Shown here in pieces: positions 15,084 to 23,163 of a stretch of DNA of 43,212 nt. This stretch comes from CAKSQF01 sp051868045. GTDB lineage: Bacteria; Bacillota; Clostridia; Oscillospirales; CAG-272. The position numbers and the translations under genes were made by a program. A model generated the notes under the pieces. That model was not told where the DNA came from, ran no database searches, and saw only the letters and a program-made list of their open reading frames with translations. Where the stretch lies: NCBI GenBank assembly GCA_051868045.1, contig JBJDZN010000012.1, forward strand, positions 1 to 43,212. Reading direction: 5' to 3'. Position 1 is the stretch's first letter. Each line of letters opens with the position of its first letter.

Positions 15084-15521
15084 CTACTTATCCGAAATCC
15101 GCTCGATGGAAATCATGCGGGTGGTCTCATCAATTTTGCTGATGGAAACCTTCACATAGTTCTTCGGCAGAGCATAAGGAATTTTCTCGCTCCACTCCAC
15201 AATCATGATGCAGTTTTCATAATCATAAAAGCCGCAGGAGATCAGATCATCCTCACTTTCAATCCGATAGACATCGAAGTGACAGATTCTGCCTTTTTTC
15301 CCCTCATATTCGTTGACAATCGAATAGGTCGGCGAGCAGACATCGGCATCCGGTGCAAGCACCGAGACAAATCCTCTGACGAAGGCCGTCTTCCCTACGC
15401 CGAGATCGCCGTAAAGGGCGACAAATTCATTTTTTCCGATCTGCGCTCCAAGAAGTGCACCGGCAGACTCGGTTTCCTCGGTTTTATGAGACAGGATTTT
15501 ATAAAGTACTTCTTTTTTCAT
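15084..15521 (-). CDS. tsaE: tRNA t6A biosynthesis ATPase TsaE
   Basis: ATPase that resets the TsaB-TsaD-TsaE complex in t6A synthesis. 145 residues. Walker A is GDLGVGKT (38-45); SPTYSIVNEYEG and HFDVYRIESEDD (switch and Walker B region) and IVEWSEKIP are the family blocks. It starts eight bases after the fhs stop, so it is surely in the same transcript. Confidence 0.96.
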   Translation of the reverse strand: MKKEVLYKILSHKTEETESAGALLGAQIGKNEFVALYGDLGVGKTAFVRGFVSVLAPDADVCSPTYSIVNEYEGKKGRICHFDVYRIESEDDLISCGFYDYENCIMIVEWSEKIPYALPKNYVKVSISKIDETTRMISIERISDK

Positions 15522-15529
15522 ATCATGAA

Positions 15530-17209
15530 TCAGGACAGTCCGGTGATATTTCCATCGTCGTCAATATCAATGGTATATGCGGCAGGCGTCTTACCGAGTC
15601 CGGGCATGGTCATGATCGCACCGGTCAGCACAACCACGAATCCGGCACCTGCCGAAAGCTTAACCTCCCGAACATTCAGCTTGAATCCGGTGGGGCGACC
15701 CAATTTGGTTGCTTCATCCGACAGCGAGTACTGGGTCTTGGCTACGCAGATAGGATAGCGACTGTATGCAGGATCCAGTGCTTCGATCTCACGGATGGTC
15801 TTGGCAGCGGCAGGATCATAGTTTACGCCGTCTGCTCCGTAAATTTCTTTGGCAACCGTCTCAATCTTTTCAGAAAGCGACAGATCATCGGGATAGAGGG
15901 GGGCAAAGTGATTCTCCTGCTCGCAGGCAGCGACCACCTTCTCAGCCAGATCCACACCGCCCTCCGAGCCTTTTGCAAAGACTTCGGACAGCGAAACCTC
16001 AACGCCCTTACTGCGGCAGCATTCCTTCACGATCTCAAGTTCTGCCTCAGTATCGGTGCCGAAACGGTTCATGGCAACCACCACAGGCACACCGAATTTC
16101 TTCAGATTGTCAATATGTGCCTCAAGATTGCAGATACCCTTTCTCAAAGCATCGGTATTCTCGGCAGAAAGTTCATCTTTCTTGAGCCCGCCATTGTACT
16201 TCAGAGCGCGAACGGTTGCAACCAGCACCACGCAGGAAGGAGCCAGTCCAGCCAGACGGCACTTGATGTCCATAAACTTCTCCGCACCCAGATCGGCGCC
16301 GAATCCCGCCTCGGTAATGGCATAATCACCCAGTTTGAGGGCAAGCTTGGTTGCGCGAACCGAGTTACAGCCATGTGCAATGTTGGCAAATGGACCGCCA
16401 TGAATCAGCGCAGGTGTATTTTCCAGAGTCTGAACCAGATTGGGCTTCAAAGCATCCTTCAGAAGCACTGCCATTGAGCCGACACACCGTAAATCCTTTG
16501 CATAGACCGGCTTATTATCATAGGTGTAGGCAACCAAAATGCGTCCCAGACGCTCCTTGAGGTCGGAGATGGACTCAGCCAGGCAAAGGATAGCCATAAT
16601 TTCACTGGCAACGGTGATCATGAAGTGATCCTCTCTGGGAACGCCGTCTACCTTTTTGCCCAGTCCGATGACAATATTTCTAAGGGCTCGGTCGTTGGTA
16701 TCGGTTACACGGGAGAAGACGATCCGTCTGGGATCAATGTTCAGTTCGTTTCCCTGATGGAGGGAATTATCCAGAACGGCGCAAAGAAGATTGTTTGCGG
16801 CAGTAATGGCGTGAAAGTCACCGGTAAAGTGAAGATTGATATCCTCCATGGGAACCACCTGAGAATATCCGCCGCCTGCGGCTCCTCCCTTGATTCCGAA
16901 AACGGGACCCAGAGAAGGCTCTCTCAGGGCAATAACTGCCTTCTTCCCGATCCGATTCATAGCCTGTCCCAGACCCACTGTAGTTGTGGTCTTTCCCTCT
17001 CCGGCAGGAGTCGGATTGATCGCCGTTACCAGAATCAGCTTGCCGTTGGGTCTATCGGCATTACGCCTGATAAAACTGTCATTGATTTTTGCTTTATAGT
17101 TTCCGTACAGTTCCAGTTCCTCGGGACGAATACCCAGTCCTTCGGCAATCTCGCAAATCGGCTTTAATTTTGCCTTGTGTGCTATTTCAATATCGGTAGG
17201 AAATGACAT
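15530..17209 (-). CDS. fhs: Formate-tetrahydrofolate ligase
   Basis: Makes 10-formyltetrahydrofolate from formate, THF and ATP, feeding one-carbon metabolism (purines, fMet, and in acetogens the methyl branch of Wood-Ljungdahl). 559 residues, full length. The phosphate loop TPAGEGKTTTTVG is at 67-79; further signatures are REPSLGPVFGIKGGAAGGGY and the NMHGGP-like LIHGGPFANIAHGCNS. GAGGTG lies just before ATG. It is the first gene of fhs-tsaE-tsaB-rpiB, driven by the promoter at 17244-17272. No other Wood-Ljungdahl gene is in the window. Confidence 0.97.
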   Translation of the reverse strand: MSFPTDIEIAHKAKLKPICEIAEGLGIRPEELELYGNYKAKINDSFIRRNADRPNGKLILVTAINPTPAGEGKTTTTVGLGQAMNRIGKKAVIALREPSLGPVFGIKGGAAGGGYSQVVPMEDINLHFTGDFHAITAANNLLCAVLDNSLHQGNELNIDPRRIVFSRVTDTNDRALRNIVIGLGKKVDGVPREDHFMITVASEIMAILCLAESISDLKERLGRILVAYTYDNKPVYAKDLRCVGSMAVLLKDALKPNLVQTLENTPALIHGGPFANIAHGCNSVRATKLALKLGDYAITEAGFGADLGAEKFMDIKCRLAGLAPSCVVLVATVRALKYNGGLKKDELSAENTDALRKGICNLEAHIDNLKKFGVPVVVAMNRFGTDTEAELEIVKECCRSKGVEVSLSEVFAKGSEGGVDLAEKVVAACEQENHFAPLYPDDLSLSEKIETVAKEIYGADGVNYDPAAAKTIREIEALDPAYSRYPICVAKTQYSLSDEATKLGRPTGFKLNVREVKLSAGAGFVVVLTGAIMTMPGLGKTPAAYTIDIDDDGNITGLS

Positions 17210-17243
17210 GGTGACACCTCTTTAAATCTAATAAAGTTTTTTT

Positions 17244-17272
17244 ATTATACCATATTTTTTATGAAAATGCAA
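17244..17272 (-). promoter_or_regulatory. Promoter of the fhs operon
   Basis: The minus strand shows TTGCAT (17267-17272), 17 bases, TATAAT (17244-17249), preceded by TATGG. It lies directly behind the radA stop codon; no terminator separates it from radA. Confidence 0.85.
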
Positions 17273-17282
17273 TAGGAAATTC

Positions 17283-18668
17283 TCAGGATTTTGCCAAAAT
17301 TCTTACGGCATCGTACAGACTGGACACCGGTCTCAGATGCACTCCCTCCGGGAATTTCCGATCCTTGAGCTTCTCATAGTTTCTTTTAGGAAGAACGATC
17401 TCGCAAAATCCCAGTTTTACGGCTTCTGCCACCCGCAAATCCACCGACGAGACGCTCCGGCACTCTCCCGACAGCCCAAGTTCGCCGAAAGCAATCAGAT
17501 CATCGGGAAGCGGAAGATCCTTAAAGGAGGAAATCAGTGCCAGTGCAATTGCCAGATCGGCGGCGTTTTCCTCCAATCGGAAACCGCCGATAACATTCAT
17601 ATAGACATCGTTTACATTGAAACGAAGACCCATTCTCTTTTCCAATATTGCCAGAATCAGGCATACCCGGTTGTAATCCACACCGTCTGCAGTCCGTCTG
17701 GGGACGGGAAAGGAGGTCGCAGCCACCAGTGCCTGAATCTCGGTTACCATCGGACGACTGCCCTCAATGGTGCAAACGGCGCAGTTTCCGGACGAATTTT
17801 TCGGGCGTCCCGACAGGAGCATTTCAGAGGGATTCTGAACCTCCTCAAGCCCTCCTTCGGTCATCTCAAAGACACCGATTTCATTGGTGGAGCCGTAACG
17901 GTTCTTGACAGCGCGGATAATGCGGAAAATATGCTGTCTGTCGCCCTCAAAGGACAGAACAGCATCCACCATATGCTCCAGTACCTTCGGTCCGGCGATA
18001 CTTCCCTCTTTGGTCACATGACCGACGATCAGGATGGAAATCCCCTTGCTCTTTGCCAACGAGATATAGCGCATGGTACTTTCCTTGATCTGGGAAACAC
18101 TGCCCGCACTGGAGGGAACGCCGGGGCAATACATGGTCTGAATGGAGTCGATAATGACAAAAGATGGGCGGACTTCCTCAATTTCCGACAAAATCTGATC
18201 CACGTCGGTTTCAGTCAGCAGGTAGAGGTTTTTACCGGTGATTTTCAGCCGTTCAGCCCGGTATTTCAACTGCCCCCCCGACTCCTCGCCAGATACATAA
18301 AGCACACGGTTCTCATAGGACAGCGACTCACAGATCTGGAGTAGGAGGGTGGATTTGCCGATTCCGGGCTCTCCTGCAAGCAGAACGACCGATCCGTCCA
18401 CAATGCCGCCGCCCAGAACCCGGTCCAGCTCCGCCATTCCGGTCTGGGTGCGGATATAAGCGGGCATTTCCATATTCTCAAAGGCAACTGCCTTATTGCC
18501 GAAGGTTATTCCGCTTCTTGCAGAACTCCTGCCGGTTTCCGGAACTTCTTCCTGCCGGGATACCTCTTCCATAGTAGAGAATTTTCCGCAGGACGGACAT
18601 TTTCCCATCCATTTCGGTGTCCTGTATCCGCATTCGGTACATTCAAAATAGGATTTCGTTGTTTTCAT
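17283..18668 (-). CDS. radA: DNA repair/branch migration ATPase RadA
   Basis: RecA-like ATPase that promotes branch migration of recombination intermediates. 461 residues: N-terminal zinc finger with Cys10, Cys13, Cys24 and Cys27; Walker A GEPGIGKST (99-107); the RadA-specific KNRYG (255-259); and a C-terminal Lon-like domain (VNVIGGFRL-type YMNVIGGFRLEE, then GELGLSGECRSV). It starts 46 bases after the cwlD stop and has no obvious promoter of its own, so it is probably co-transcribed with cwlD. Confidence 0.97.
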   Translation of the reverse strand: MKTTKSYFECTECGYRTPKWMGKCPSCGKFSTMEEVSRQEEVPETGRSSARSGITFGNKAVAFENMEMPAYIRTQTGMAELDRVLGGGIVDGSVVLLAGEPGIGKSTLLLQICESLSYENRVLYVSGEESGGQLKYRAERLKITGKNLYLLTETDVDQILSEIEEVRPSFVIIDSIQTMYCPGVPSSAGSVSQIKESTMRYISLAKSKGISILIVGHVTKEGSIAGPKVLEHMVDAVLSFEGDRQHIFRIIRAVKNRYGSTNEIGVFEMTEGGLEEVQNPSEMLLSGRPKNSSGNCAVCTIEGSRPMVTEIQALVAATSFPVPRRTADGVDYNRVCLILAILEKRMGLRFNVNDVYMNVIGGFRLEENAADLAIALALISSFKDLPLPDDLIAFGELGLSGECRSVSSVDLRVAEAVKLGFCEIVLPKRNYEKLKDRKFPEGVHLRPVSSLYDAVRILAKS

Positions 18669-18714
18669 ATTCCTTTTGGTCAGATCAGGGAAAGTTCCCG
18701 TCTGACGATTCCTT

Positions 18715-19476
18715 TCATGATGATGTCGATGTGTCCTGCGAGCTGTCTTCGTTCAAAAAATTCCGTATGGCAACGCACAGTACCATTGCAAGCTGTTTCC
18801 GGTAGCCTTCATCCCGAAGCAGTGCCTCCTCCAGTGCATTGGAAAGAAATCCGCACTCCACAAGGACTGCCGGTATCCGGATTTTATCCAATATGTATAT
18901 CGACGAGGTTGCAGGCTTGATCTCCCGTTTATTGTCAGTTTGCAACAATTCCCGAACATCGCTCTGGATCACGGTTGCCAGTTCTCTGCTTTGATCGTTA
19001 TTGGGCGAATAATAAACCTGAAGACCGTTGTATTTCTCAATGGGAAACTTATTCATATGAATGCTGACAAAAACAGCATCGGGATAGAGATTCTCAAAGT
19101 TCAGCCGATTTTTCAGATCCTGTGATTTTTTGGTGAGATTCACATCGGGATCATACAACAACTCATCGGTTTCCCGTGTCATGACAACCGTATATCCGGC
19201 AAGGGTCAGGAGATCACGCATGATAAGTGCCAGCGACAGGTTCAGATCCTTCTCATAACTGCCGTTTACGCCGACGGCACCAGAATCCTCGCCGCCATGT
19301 CCGGGATCGAGAATAATCGTTTTTTTTGTCTCAACGGGCTTGACAGTTTCCCGGTTATCTGCTAAAATAGACCCGAAGAGCGGCAGAATCCAGACAAGCA
19401 GAACCGCCGTTGCCAGGCAGATCGCAATTGCGGCAAGCAGAGCCGATACGAGGGATTTGACAATTTGATTCTTCAT
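18715..19476 (-). CDS. cwlD: N-acetylmuramoyl-L-alanine amidase, CwlD type
   Basis: Zn amidase of the Amidase_3 family. In spore formers CwlD cleaves the muramyl peptide as the first step towards muramic-delta-lactam in the spore cortex. 253 residues: one N-terminal membrane helix or signal (about 10-38), then the catalytic domain with zinc ligands His60 (LDPGHGGEDSGA), Glu75 (GSYEKDLNL) and His140 (VSIHMN), and catalytic Glu207 (VECGFLSN). This compact one-anchor, one-domain layout fits CwlD. The SD-like GGGTGA is buried in a long inverted repeat (19478-19534), so translation may be controlled. Confidence 0.9.
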   Translation of the reverse strand: MKNQIVKSLVSALLAAIAICLATAVLLVWILPLFGSILADNRETVKPVETKKTIILDPGHGGEDSGAVGVNGSYEKDLNLSLALIMRDLLTLAGYTVVMTRETDELLYDPDVNLTKKSQDLKNRLNFENLYPDAVFVSIHMNKFPIEKYNGLQVYYSPNNDQSRELATVIQSDVRELLQTDNKREIKPATSSIYILDKIRIPAVLVECGFLSNALEEALLRDEGYRKQLAMVLCVAIRNFLNEDSSQDTSTSS

Positions 19477-19477
19477 A

Positions 19478-19534
19478 AAATTTCACCCATCACAACAGAT
19501 TATGAATAATCTATACGCCGTAACGGGTGAATTT
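19478..19534 (-). promoter_or_regulatory. SD-sequestering hairpin before cwlD
   Basis: In the minus-strand RNA, AAATTCACCC (19525-19534) pairs with GGGTGAAATTT (19478-19488) over ten pairs with one bulge; the second arm contains the only Shine-Dalgarno-like sequence and ends two bases before ATG. Inside it sits a perfect 16-base palindrome, AGATTATGAATAATCT (19497-19512). Together they form a nested structure over the start region. Confidence 0.6.
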
Positions 19535-19557
19535 ATGATGTGCCAATGGAAAATGGC

Positions 19558-20184
19558 TTATTTATATCGGCTGGTCCGATCTTTTTTACCCTCTTTGCTG
19601 TCCTCCTTGTGCAAAAATCCGCTGCTGTACCGCACACCCAAAGGATATGCCAGTCCGCAGATCAGAATCGCAGGCAGGGGAATGATCAGCAAAGTCAGGA
19701 TATTGCCCGGGAACAGAACCTTACACAGACCCTTATACATACATTGGATAATTTCAGCAATAGACGAACATACCCCGTACAGATTCATCGCCCAGGAAGG
19801 GGACAAAGCCGCATACTCTGCCTCTGTGAGGGTATCAAATCGCTCAAAAAAGCCAAGACCCTGTATAGACAGCTTTCCGATAATTGCCAGAATACCAAGG
19901 ATAAGGTTGGGAATGTTTGCACACAGGGAAACCAGAACGCCTCGCATAGGCTTATAGGCAAGCCGTCCCGCATGAATTCGGATACCGTCCTTCTGCCCCA
20001 GTTCATAGGTCATGAAATAGACCAGGAAAAGGTAGAAGGCAATCGACAAAACGCTGGACAACAGGAGTAAAGGCTCCGAATTGACGCACGCCATGGCAAG
20101 CACAAAACCGAAAATGGTCATTGCCAACTGATTGACCAGCATGCGAACCATCAGCGACAGGTTATCCTTGAAAAATTGTTTCAT
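19558..20184 (-). CDS. Membrane protein of unknown function (208 aa)
   Basis: A 208-residue protein with four clear hydrophobic segments (about 11-33, 37-60, 80-104 and 158-180) and a weaker one (130-150), ending in a Lys/Arg/Ser-rich tail. I do not recognise a family. It has a plausible promoter at 20224-20252 and lies 81 bases upstream of cwlD on the same strand, so it may lead a three-gene transcript with cwlD and radA. It could be a partner of the amidase, but that rests on position only. Minus-strand codon use is like that of its neighbours; plus-strand frames over it look like shadows. Confidence 0.8.
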   Translation of the reverse strand: MKQFFKDNLSLMVRMLVNQLAMTIFGFVLAMACVNSEPLLLLSSVLSIAFYLFLVYFMTYELGQKDGIRIHAGRLAYKPMRGVLVSLCANIPNLILGILAIIGKLSIQGLGFFERFDTLTEAEYAALSPSWAMNLYGVCSSIAEIIQCMYKGLCKVLFPGNILTLLIIPLPAILICGLAYPLGVRYSSGFLHKEDSKEGKKDRTSRYK

Positions 20185-20223
20185 ATTACGTTTCGTCTCC
20201 GATCAAATGAACTTACTACCTCT

Positions 20224-20252
20224 ATTTTAGCGTATAAATGTGAACAAAACAA
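20224..20252 (-). promoter_or_regulatory. Promoter of the 208-aa membrane protein gene
   Basis: The minus strand shows TTGTTT (20247-20252), 17 bases, TAAAAT (20224-20229). It is divergent from the xer gene. Confidence 0.65.
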
Positions 20253-20263
20253 GAATCATTCTT
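20251..20263. promoter_or_regulatory. Palindrome between the divergent genes
   Basis: AAGAATCATTCTT is a perfect 13-base palindrome that touches the -35 of the minus-strand promoter. A weak plus-strand promoter for the xer gene can be drawn across it (GTGAAC at 20240, 17 bases, TAAATA at 20263). This is a possible shared operator. Confidence 0.4.
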
Positions 20264-20290
20264 AAATATTTGAATATCAGGAGATATTTT

Positions 20291-21337
20291 ATGAGTGCAT
20301 ACCCCAAAATTCTGGACGAATTTGCCGCATACAAACTCACGATTCAGAATCGCAGCCGTCTGACCGTCGATCAGTATCTGCTGGACCTTTCCCTTTTCTT
20401 CCAGTACCTGGAAGCCAAACGCAGAGGAATCCCCACAGACAGTGAGGAATACGGCAAACTGGACATCAGCCATGTTGATGTCGACTACTGCTCGAAAGTC
20501 ACCAGACAAGACATCTATGACTATATGCAGTATGTTGCGACCGATCGGGACAACCATGCCAGAGCCAGAGCCAGAAAACTGTCTTCCCTGCGAAGTTTTT
20601 TCAAGTATCTGACCGGCAGAATGAACTATTTCAAGGACAATCCGACCAGCGACATTGAGTCTCCCTCCATCAAACCTTCCCTGCCGAAATTTCTCACCGA
20701 GGAGGAAGCCCTCCGTCTACTGGAAGCGGTTGAGAAAGACACCCAGTCCAAGAACACCATCCGTGACTACTGCATTCTGACCCTCTTTCTCAACTGCGGA
20801 ATGCGTCTTTCCGAGCTTGTCGGGATCAATCTCCGGGACCTGGATCCCGAACTGAAATCCATGCGTGTGGTCGGAAAAGGCAATAAAGAGCGGATCATCT
20901 ATCTCAACGATGCCTGCAAATCGGCTATTTCTGCCTGGCTTTTACACCGTGGCATGGTGGAGATCAAGGACAAACACGCTCTGTTTGTCAGCAGCAGAGG
21001 AAACAGGATCAGCAACAAGACGGTTCAGGCGATGGTCTACAAATATCTGGATGCCGCAGGGCTTGGCAATCGGAAGCTATCGGTTCACAAGCTGCGCCAT
21101 ACGGCGGCAACCCTGATGTATCAGACCGGAAAAGTGGACGTTCGGATGCTTAAGGACATCCTCGGACATGAACAGCTTAACACCACCCAGATCTACACCC
21201 ATGTCAGCAATACGGGGATGGAAAAGGCAATGCAGGAAAATCCTTTGTCAACCGTCCGCCGCAAAGGTGCAGGCATAACAAGCGAAGAGAAACCCGAAAA
21301 AGACGAGGACAAGGACGGAGAGGATGGGAACCGTTAA
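20291..21337 (+). CDS. Tyrosine recombinase, XerC/XerD family
   Basis: A 348-residue site-specific recombinase. The N-terminal SAM-like core-binding domain spans about 1-110. The catalytic domain has the complete set Arg172 (GMRLSEL), Lys196 (VGKGNKER), His266 and Arg269 (HKLRHTAAT), His293 (LGHEQLNTTQ) and Tyr302 (IYTHV). Size and lack of extra domains fit a chromosome-dimer resolvase (XerC-like) more than a phage integrase, and no mobile element is nearby. The frame extends 17 codons upstream, but CAGGAGA seven bases before the ATG at 20291 fixes the start. XerC versus XerD cannot be settled from this window. Confidence 0.92.
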   Translation: MSAYPKILDEFAAYKLTIQNRSRLTVDQYLLDLSLFFQYLEAKRRGIPTDSEEYGKLDISHVDVDYCSKVTRQDIYDYMQYVATDRDNHARARARKLSSLRSFFKYLTGRMNYFKDNPTSDIESPSIKPSLPKFLTEEEALRLLEAVEKDTQSKNTIRDYCILTLFLNCGMRLSELVGINLRDLDPELKSMRVVGKGNKERIIYLNDACKSAISAWLLHRGMVEIKDKHALFVSSRGNRISNKTVQAMVYKYLDAAGLGNRKLSVHKLRHTAATLMYQTGKVDVRMLKDILGHEQLNTTQIYTHVSNTGMEKAMQENPLSTVRRKGAGITSEEKPEKDEDKDGEDGNR

Positions 21338-21376
21338 ACCGAGGATTCCAATCTTCTGTTTAACCCGAAAACACAA

Positions 21377-21413
21377 AAATACCTACCGAAAAGACACCCT
21401 TCGGTAGGTATTT
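21377..21413. terminator. Bidirectional terminator between the xer gene and the ligA-spoIID operon
   Basis: AAATACCTACCGAA pairs perfectly over 14 bases with TTCGGTAGGTATTT around a nine-base loop. T-rich sequence follows on both strands. Confidence 0.92.
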
Positions 21414-21417
21414 GCAT

Positions 21418-23118
21418 TTATTGACTTTGTTCCTGCTGATTCAGAATGGTAACACCTTCATAATAGCTGATCAGAATTGCATCATAGGGATAACCCATTT
21501 CTGCAAGTGCCATGGCACCCGTGATGCTGAGTCCGATTCCGCTGCCCGATCCGCTTCCGATAAATCGGAAGTTGCCGTAAGCAATTCCATCCGACCCGTC
21601 AGAGACTGTTACCGTGAATTTTGCCGATGGCAGATTGGCACCGAACAATTGCCGTATCTTTTCCGATCCCTCGATCACGGCAGATTCCCCGAACCGATCG
21701 GTCATGACGAGCTTTGTCACATACCCTAAGTCTCCGGAACGCTCCTCAACCGAGACATCGACAATATCTGCCGTGATATTCCTGTATCCCGATCGGACGA
21801 GCATCCGGTACAGCGCATCGGGAGAAAGATCAGCCTCCCACTCCGAAGCCGCTTCCCAATCGGTCTTTTTAGTGGTCAAATATGGATAGTCGGTCAGTCC
21901 CAAAGCATCCTGTGCAGATACAATCGAATCGCCGGAGGAGACATTATACAGCGCATGAATCGGGGTTTGTTCATACAGAAGAATCTGACCTGCCGTCTTT
22001 TCCACGCAGCTTTTCAGTTTCGTCTCGGTTATGAGATTGCCACTGTAAACGTGACAATGGGGGTCGGTGCAAACGTCAAAGCCGTCTGCCTCATGTCTGC
22101 CGAGCATCCGATAGGCGTTTGTGCGGAGTACCACCGCCATTGCCATAGCAGCACTTTCGGGGCAGTCTTCCGACACCTCAAGGGGCAGAATCGCAGCTAC
22201 ATAGTCCTCCAGGGAGAAGGTATTAACCACATTCAACTTTGGTGTACCTGCCTCCTTCCGGATAAAGGTAAAATAGCCGTTGTAATTCTTGGCATTCAGG
22301 TCGGTGAGGGATCCCTGCTTTGCCTTCAGGTGTACCGATCGGTCAACCGTTGAAATCTCGCAAACCACAGAGTGATCATTTCCGTCAATGACCGTGAATC
22401 CATCATCGTCAGATGAGACCACAGAAGCATCCATGACCAGGAGCTGATCCAGTTTATCCAATAACGCCTCTGCCGATTCACGGTCAGCAAACTGTCCCAG
22501 TCGGATAGAATAACTGCCGTTCGAATAAGCAGGATAGATACTATTGGTATAGGGAGTCAACAGGTCGGAAGCCAGAAGATCCTGAAGTTTCTGATCAATG
22601 GTATCATTCGTCAACTTTTCCATACTGCTCTGACCCGTAGAGCTGGGCGGATTGATCAGTGCAGGGTTATCCACACCCGATCCTGAAGTGCCGGTTCGGA
22701 AACCGTATGCGTTGATCTGAACATGGTATGTCTCGGTCACGGGAATACCCTCATCCGAGAACTGAATCTTATCTCCGACGAAGGTCAGCTTGCAGTCGGG
22801 ACAAAGAATCAGTGAAGTATTGGTTGGCTCAAACAGAAGGTTATCAGAGCTGTCACAAAGCAGAAATCCCCCTGCCGATGCCAGCGTATAGCTTTGTACG
22901 GCAGTATCGCCGTAACAAAGCCCAACGCTGATTTCGGTTTCTGAAAGGTCTGTTCCGGCCGATACCGGGTTCACTTCATAGGATGCAGAGGCAGAAATGG
23001 TCTGAACCAGCATCAAAACAATGGCAAAAACCATGACAAAACCCAGAATTCCGCAGATCAAACGGACCCAAAAACGATCAGCAGGAAGATTATTCCGATT
23101 GTTATTCTTTCCTGACAT
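21418..23118 (-). CDS. SpoIID/LytB-domain protein with a SPOR-like domain
   Basis: A 566-residue membrane-anchored protein (anchor about 17-40). SpoIID is the lytic transglycosylase of forespore engulfment. A SPOR-like domain (about 200-260, starting YSIRLGQFADRESAEALL) precedes the SpoIID domain, which has LEDYVAAILPLEVSEDCPESAAMAMAVVLRTNAYR (about 303-336, written in two parts here: the first block ends at Glu314, the likely catalytic glutamate region), Cys350 and Cys355 in VCTDPHCHVYSG, and a C-terminal end at 521-555. That end has GSGSGSGIGLS where the family usually has GWGHGVGMS, so the histidine is missing. It may be a SpoIID paralogue with altered activity. AAAGGAG precedes the ATG. 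Last gene of the ligA operon. Confidence 0.85.
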   Translation of the reverse strand: MSGKNNNRNNLPADRFWVRLICGILGFVMVFAIVLMLVQTISASASYEVNPVSAGTDLSETEISVGLCYGDTAVQSYTLASAGGFLLCDSSDNLLFEPTNTSLILCPDCKLTFVGDKIQFSDEGIPVTETYHVQINAYGFRTGTSGSGVDNPALINPPSSTGQSSMEKLTNDTIDQKLQDLLASDLLTPYTNSIYPAYSNGSYSIRLGQFADRESAEALLDKLDQLLVMDASVVSSDDDGFTVIDGNDHSVVCEISTVDRSVHLKAKQGSLTDLNAKNYNGYFTFIRKEAGTPKLNVVNTFSLEDYVAAILPLEVSEDCPESAAMAMAVVLRTNAYRMLGRHEADGFDVCTDPHCHVYSGNLITETKLKSCVEKTAGQILLYEQTPIHALYNVSSGDSIVSAQDALGLTDYPYLTTKKTDWEAASEWEADLSPDALYRMLVRSGYRNITADIVDVSVEERSGDLGYVTKLVMTDRFGESAVIEGSEKIRQLFGANLPSAKFTVTVSDGSDGIAYGNFRFIGSGSGSGIGLSITGAMALAEMGYPYDAILISYYEGVTILNQQEQSQ

Positions 23119-23163
23119 GAATTTACTCCTTTCCTTCCCATCGTTTACACGAATATATGAAAA

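Noticed and set aside
20291..21337. Tyrosine recombinase as a phage or element integrase
   Set aside because: No tRNA target, direct repeats, phage or plasmid genes around it; size and neighbours fit a housekeeping Xer protein.
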